From NCBI RefSeq assembly GCF_001039355.2, contig NW_019774358.1:1-64000 (forward strand): a stretch of DNA of 64,000 nt, read 5' to 3'. The notes below the pieces were generated by a model. The model worked only from the letters and a program-made list of their open reading frames with translations, was not told the DNA's origin and did no database searches. The position numbers and the translations under genes are program-made. Numbering within the stretch: the first letter of the stretch is position 1; each line of letters starts with the position of its first letter. The DNA comes from Lingula anatina. Its lineage: Eukaryota; Brachiopoda; Lingulata; Lingulida; Lingulidae. Positions 59,531-64,000 of this stretch are shown piece by piece.

Positions 59531-61560
59531 GTGGGCACTCATGGCACCTCTCATTGTAGTGTTTTCTGGACAATAAGGTAGGTGAGAACACCTTGATGTC
59601 CAGGTGGAGGCTGTCAAACAACCAGATGGGGATTGGGATACGTCCAATAGACACTGGTGAGCACTCATGGCCTCCTGTTATAGTTTTCTGGACAATAAAT
59701 TAGGTCAAATAAGCTTGATGTTTAGGTGGAGGGTGTCAAACAACCAGATGGGAATTGGAATGGGTCCAATAGAAACTGGTGAGCACTCATGGCACCTCCT
59801 GTTATAGTGTTTTCTGGACAACAAGGTAGGTCAGAACACCTTGATTTCCAGGTGGAGGGTGTCAAACAACCAGATGGGGATTGGATTGTGTTCAATAGAT
59901 ACTGGTGAGCACTCATGACACCTTACATTGTAGTGTTTTCTGGACAACAAGGTAGGTCAGAACACCTTGATGTCCAGGTGGAGGGTGTCAAACAACAAGA
60001 TGGGGATTGGGATGGATCTAATAGATACTGGTAAGCACTCATGGCACCTTCTGTTGTAGTTTTTTGGTCAACAAGGTAGGTCAGAACACCTTGATGTCCA
60101 GGTGGAGGGTGTCAAACAACCAGATGGGGATTGGGATGGATCTAATACAAACTGGTGAGCACTCATGGCACCTCCTGTTGTAGTGTTTTCTGGACACCAA
60201 GGTAGGTCTGAACACCTTGATGTCCAGATGGAGGGTGTCAAACAACCAGATGGGGATTGGGATGGGTTCAATAGAAACTGGTGAGCGCTCATGGCACCTT
60301 CTGTTGTAGTGTTTTCTGGACAACAAGGTAGGTCAGAACACCTTGATGTCCAGGTGGAGGGTGTCAAACAACCAGATGGGGATTGGGATGGGTCCAATAG
60401 AAACTGGTGAGCACTCATGGCACCTTACATTGTAGTGTTTTCTGGACAACAAGGTAGGTCAGAACACCTTGATGTCCAGGTGGAGGGTGTCAAACAACCA
60501 GATGGGGATTGGGATGGGTCCAATAGAAACTGGTGAGCACTCATGGCACCTTACATTGTAGTGTTTTCTGGACAACAAGGTAGGTCAGAACACCTTGATG
60601 TCCAGGTGGAGGGTGTCAAACAACCAGATGGGGATTGGGATGGGAGCAATAGAAACTGGTGAGCACTCATGACACCTCACATTGTAGTGTTTTCTGGTCT
60701 GCAAGGTAGTTCAGTACACCTTGTTTTCCAGGTGTAGGGTGTCAAACAACCAGATGGGGATTGGGATTGGTCCAATAGAAACTGGTGAGCACTCATGACA
60801 CCTCTCATTGTAGTGTTTTCTGGACAACAAGGTAGGTCAGAACACCTTGATGTCCAGGTGGAGGGTGTCAAACAACCAGATGGGGATTGGGATGGATCTA
60901 ATAGAAACTGGTGAGCACTCAGGGCACCTCCTGTTGTAGTGTTTTCTGGACAACAAGGTAGGTCAGAACATCTTGATGTCCAGGTGGAGGGTGTCAAACA
61001 ACCAGATGGGGATTGGGATGGGTTCAATACAAACTGGTGAGCACTCATGGCACCTTACATTGTAGTGTTTTCTGGACAATAAGGTAGGTCAGAATACCTT
61101 GATGTCCAGGTAGAGGGTGTCAAACAACCAGATGGGGATTGGGATGGGTTCAATACAAACTGGTGAGCACTCATGGCACCTTACATTTTAGTGTTTTCTG
61201 GACAACAAGGTAGGTCAGAACACCTTGATGTCCAGATGGAGGGTGTCAAACAACCAGATGGGGATTGGGATGGGAACAATAAAAACTGGTGAGCACTCAT
61301 GACACCTCTCATTGTAGTGTTTTCTGGACAATAAGGTAGGTCAGAACACCTTGATGTCCAGGTGGAGGGTGTCAAACAACCAGATGGGGATTGGGATGGG
61401 TCCAATGATGGGGATTGGGATGGGTCCAATAGGAATTGGTGAGCACTCATGGCACCTTCTGTTGTAGTGTTTTCTGGACAACAAGGTAAGTCACAACACC
61501 TTGATGTCCAGGTGGAGGGTGTTAATATTCAGGAGGGTTAGATATGGGTGCAATAGAAAC
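59510..61560. repeat. 126-bp minisatellite, about 16 units
   Basis: Units share GGTGAGCACTCATGGCACC, TGTAGTGTTTTCTGGACAA, CACCTTGATGTCCAGGTGGA and CAACCAGATGGGGATTGGGA. GAGCACTCA recurs at 126-base steps (for example 60411, 60537 and 60663). Degenerate units precede it from about 59380. Because 126 is divisible by three, one minus-strand frame stays open in many units (a 42-residue repeat beginning MSAHQFLLDPSQ), but there are no gene-like ends. Near 61390 a 29-base segment is doubled. Confidence 0.96.
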
Positions 61561-61584
61561 TGTTTTTCCATTCATTCATTTATA

Positions 61585-61985
61585 ACCTATCAAAACTGCC
61601 TTTCTCTTCAGTTGCTCAATACAATTTTCCTTCCATCTTTGACCAATCATGTTTGCATTTCCATCTGTGAACACAATTGGTCACAAGTACCTTATTATCA
61701 ATGACATACCACAATTGCCTTTTATCCATATCTGATCACAGTTTGCTTATCTGTAACCAGTCACAGTGAACCTGCATGTGATCAGTCACAATTTGCCTTA
61801 TCCTATGTGACCAATTACAATGAGTTATATCTGTGTCCAATCATAATCACTTTTATCTTTGACCAATCAGAGTTGCCTTTCCATCTGAAACCAAGCTAAA
61901 CTATATTGCCTTGCTTTATGTGACCAATCACAGTGGGTTTTCCATATTTTACTGTTCACAGATGCCTTTCCTTCTGTTCATTTAT
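61585..61985. repeat. Degenerate CCAAT-containing tandem repeat
   Basis: About nine imperfect units of roughly 35-45 bases have the core TGACCAATCACAGTTGCCTTT, near 61641, 61680, 61735, 61760, 61785, 61810, 61845, 61862, 61921 and 61955. Several retain CCAAT or ATTGG exactly. Confidence 0.75.
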
Positions 61986-63360
61986 AATCACATTCCTAGC
62001 CATGTCAGGAGTTTCTTACTTGCTTTTCTTTGAAATTGGAAAAGACATTAAAACTTCTCAGGTAGACAGTAATAGAGGCCAGAGGGCAAGAGGTCAGAGG
62101 TTAAGTGTTTTATTTATTTCAATTAGACTCTCCAGAACAAGTGACATCTGTCATTCCATCCTGTATATGTTACACAATGCCCACCGATCTGCCAGTTTTT
62201 TTTTCTTTTTTTTTTTTTTTGTTTTTTTTTTTTTTTTTGTATTATTTTGGAAACTAGCCATGTTGCCATTTCATAATGTAAACAGTGCAAGATTTCAGTT
62301 GTTAGCTTTTGTGAAACAGCATTGTGGACATTGGTCACTATGTCAGTTTTCAAAAGCTAAACAATGATTTACCCTTCATGTAAACAGTGCAAGATTCTAG
62401 TATATCTTGTAAATCAGCATGATAAACTAAGTATAATATCTCAGTGACCACCTGTAGCAGACAAATATCATCCAATAAATTTCATTGAACTTACAGAACA
62501 ATCCATCCATGAGAAATTAATTCATACAAGATGTTTTTGACTTACCACACATTGTTAGGCAACTATGTAGCAGAGACATCTTTAATGTAAATCAGGATCT
62601 TATTTTTAGTGCATATAACATACAGGAAGTAGTTTTAGATTTGTCGGAATTTGAATGATCTTATCACAAAACATCCTTAGCCTTTACAACATATCTAATT
62701 AAAAATAATGTGAACATTTGTATGAATTACCCACTTAACATTTAGACATTTTTGTCAAGCAGTGCATTGTGCCATTCGATTTATGTAAAAATTCAGTTGT
62801 TCAGTCAGTTTTGGGCTCAATTTCATCTTTTAGTAAAATTGTTTTATTATATGAAATCATACTTGTTAAGGCAACATTTTGTTTGTCACTTTATGTCATT
62901 TATCATTATTTGTTGGAAATATTAATGGTAAAAAGTGTTTTTCCATGGTTGCCAGATCAGATTCTACAGCTTGAGCATAGGACATCAATTATTATTACGC
63001 CTTAATATAAATTCTAGCATGTAGTTTTTTTTTAAATCTAGGCCTTTGAATAAGTTCTTAAACCATTATCTATACATATATATATACACATTACCAACTG
63101 TGATGCCACATATATGCCTCTCTATTGAAATATTTAGCCGCTTATTTATGTATGAAATCTCAAACGTCCATTGTTAAGTTTTATACAAATTGCAACACAA
63201 TACCCACAAAGATTGTTGTTGATGTAACAGGTTCTCTCTATACTTTTGTACATACCTCAAACATGACAAACTATTGTATATAGCTGTACAACCATACTGG
63301 ATAGACAAAAAAATGTCAATATTTATAATAAACTATTTTTGTACAATACAAATGTGTGGG
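61986..63360 (+). other. Probable distal 3' UTR
   Basis: No coding signal is seen. The A/T-rich, TGTA-rich sequence resembles a long 3' UTR and ends with a cleavage-signal arrangement. If it belongs to the ZC2HC1A-like gene, its 3' UTR would be about 5 kb and would include both minisatellites. That link is inference. Confidence 0.4.
63327..63332 (+). terminator. Poly(A) signal AATAAA with GU-rich downstream element
   Basis: AATAAA is followed about 20 bases on by TGTGTGGGTGTTTGT, the usual downstream element. A plus-strand transcript probably ends near 63350. Confidence 0.6.
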
Positions 63361-63980
63361 TGTTTGTATTTTATTATTTTATTTGAAAGATGACAAGTGT
63401 TATTTATGGGAAAATGTTGACTAAAAGATTCTGAGATAAATCTTCTGTTAATTAAAAATTAACTTTGACAGGGTCACATTTCAGTCACTTGAAAAAAAAT
63501 GAGCCATATTTTCTGACATAGTGACATCAAGGTGATTAAAACCTTAAAAAGCTACTTAACAGATTCCAATTATGTAATTGCCATGACAAAAGTACATCTT
63601 CAACTTCAAATAAAACACACAACTGATCTTCGATTCTTTTTATTTGCCATAATATTATATCGACAAATGGGACACATGTCTGACAAATATGCTTCATATT
63701 TTAAAACGAAAAAAAAAATCATTTTGGCTAACTGCACAATATTTTTGCACTACTCAGATAATAAAAAAATTTACCAAGAAGACAGACAACTTTATACAGG
63801 AAGCCAAAATAAAATATTCAGGACAATGCTGAAATATCACCTGTCAATATCCAAATATTTGGTTATTTGCCATGTTTTGTTTGTAAATAGCCACAAACAA
63901 ACAACATACAATTGTGTTTTATCATTTTCCCCATACTTTCAGAGCTGACTTTTATCCATCTTGAACGAGCACACACTTAC
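63361..63980. other. Intergenic, nothing recognised
   Basis: AT-rich sequence without splice-supported exons. An uninterrupted plus-strand frame at 63532-63948 has no recognisable family and ordinary AT-rich composition. Confidence 0.4.
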
Positions 63981-64000
63981 CAGTCCATCTCATCTTGCAT
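63981..64000 (-). CDS. Possible exon edge of a minus-strand gene running off the window
   Basis: On the minus strand the window edge reads ATGCAAGATGAGATGGACTG and then a strong donor (GTAAGTGTG, starting at 63980). Only 20 bases are visible, so product and frame are unknown. It could also be a chance donor. Confidence 0.3.

Noticed and set aside
59474-61450. Protein-coding gene for a 42-residue repeat protein on the minus strand
   Set aside because: Frames start and stop with mutations in the minisatellite, there is no signal, terminal exon or splice-defined structure, and composition follows the DNA repeat. Mentioned as a curiosity only.

Overview
The window is animal nuclear DNA, most likely from a marine invertebrate. 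It is AT-rich, intron-rich and full of microsatellites, minisatellites and short non-autonomous transposons. Four multi-exon genes can be assembled from conserved protein segments joined at matching splice phases. Species and phylum cannot be settled by reading alone; deuterostome and lophotrochozoan origins are both plausible.

Layout. Positions 1-10900 hold no gene I can defend. They contain a broken LINE reverse transcriptase (minus strand), two adjacent AT-centred palindromes (3099-3284), two clusters of short quasi-palindromes (7420-7640 and 8620-8840) with a tRNA-like SINE head between them, and an RTE-type repeat tail (10205-10475). A sodium-phosphate cotransporter of the SLC34 (NaPi-II) family runs on the plus strand from about 10908 to 17069, with its first exon(s) unidentified. 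After a repeat-rich spacer and a 167-base gap comes a plus-strand MS4A/CD20-like four-pass membrane protein with a Gln/His-rich tail (22992-26772). It converges on MTMR9, a catalytically dead myotubularin on the minus strand (14 coding exons, 36969 down to 29408, 570 residues). MTMR9 lies head to head with a ZC2HC1A-like zinc-finger gene (plus strand, 40304-49250, 13 exons, about 841 residues). Positions 41079-50513 are then repeated almost exactly at 50515-59530, with a single N between the copies. The second copy lacks exons 1-2. The simplest reading is two haplotypes placed end to end by the assembler. A 126-bp minisatellite (about 59510-61560), a degenerate CCAAT-containing repeat and a probable distal 3' UTR with a poly(A) signal at 63327 follow.

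The genes are unrelated in function: phosphate uptake, a tetraspan membrane protein, a phosphoinositide pseudophosphatase and a zinc-finger protein. The most unusual structure is in MTMR9. The 3' end of exon 12, including its splice donor, has been amplified into a 71-bp tandem array with 17 donor sites, of which only the first preserves the reading frame. A wider pattern is that tandem repeats, G-runs and GU-runs repeatedly sit just downstream of 5' splice sites in these genes. The two near-identical 9-kb copies also act as a natural haplotype comparison. They reveal a MITE insertion with its empty site, a coding minisatellite length difference and intronic repeat-length differences.
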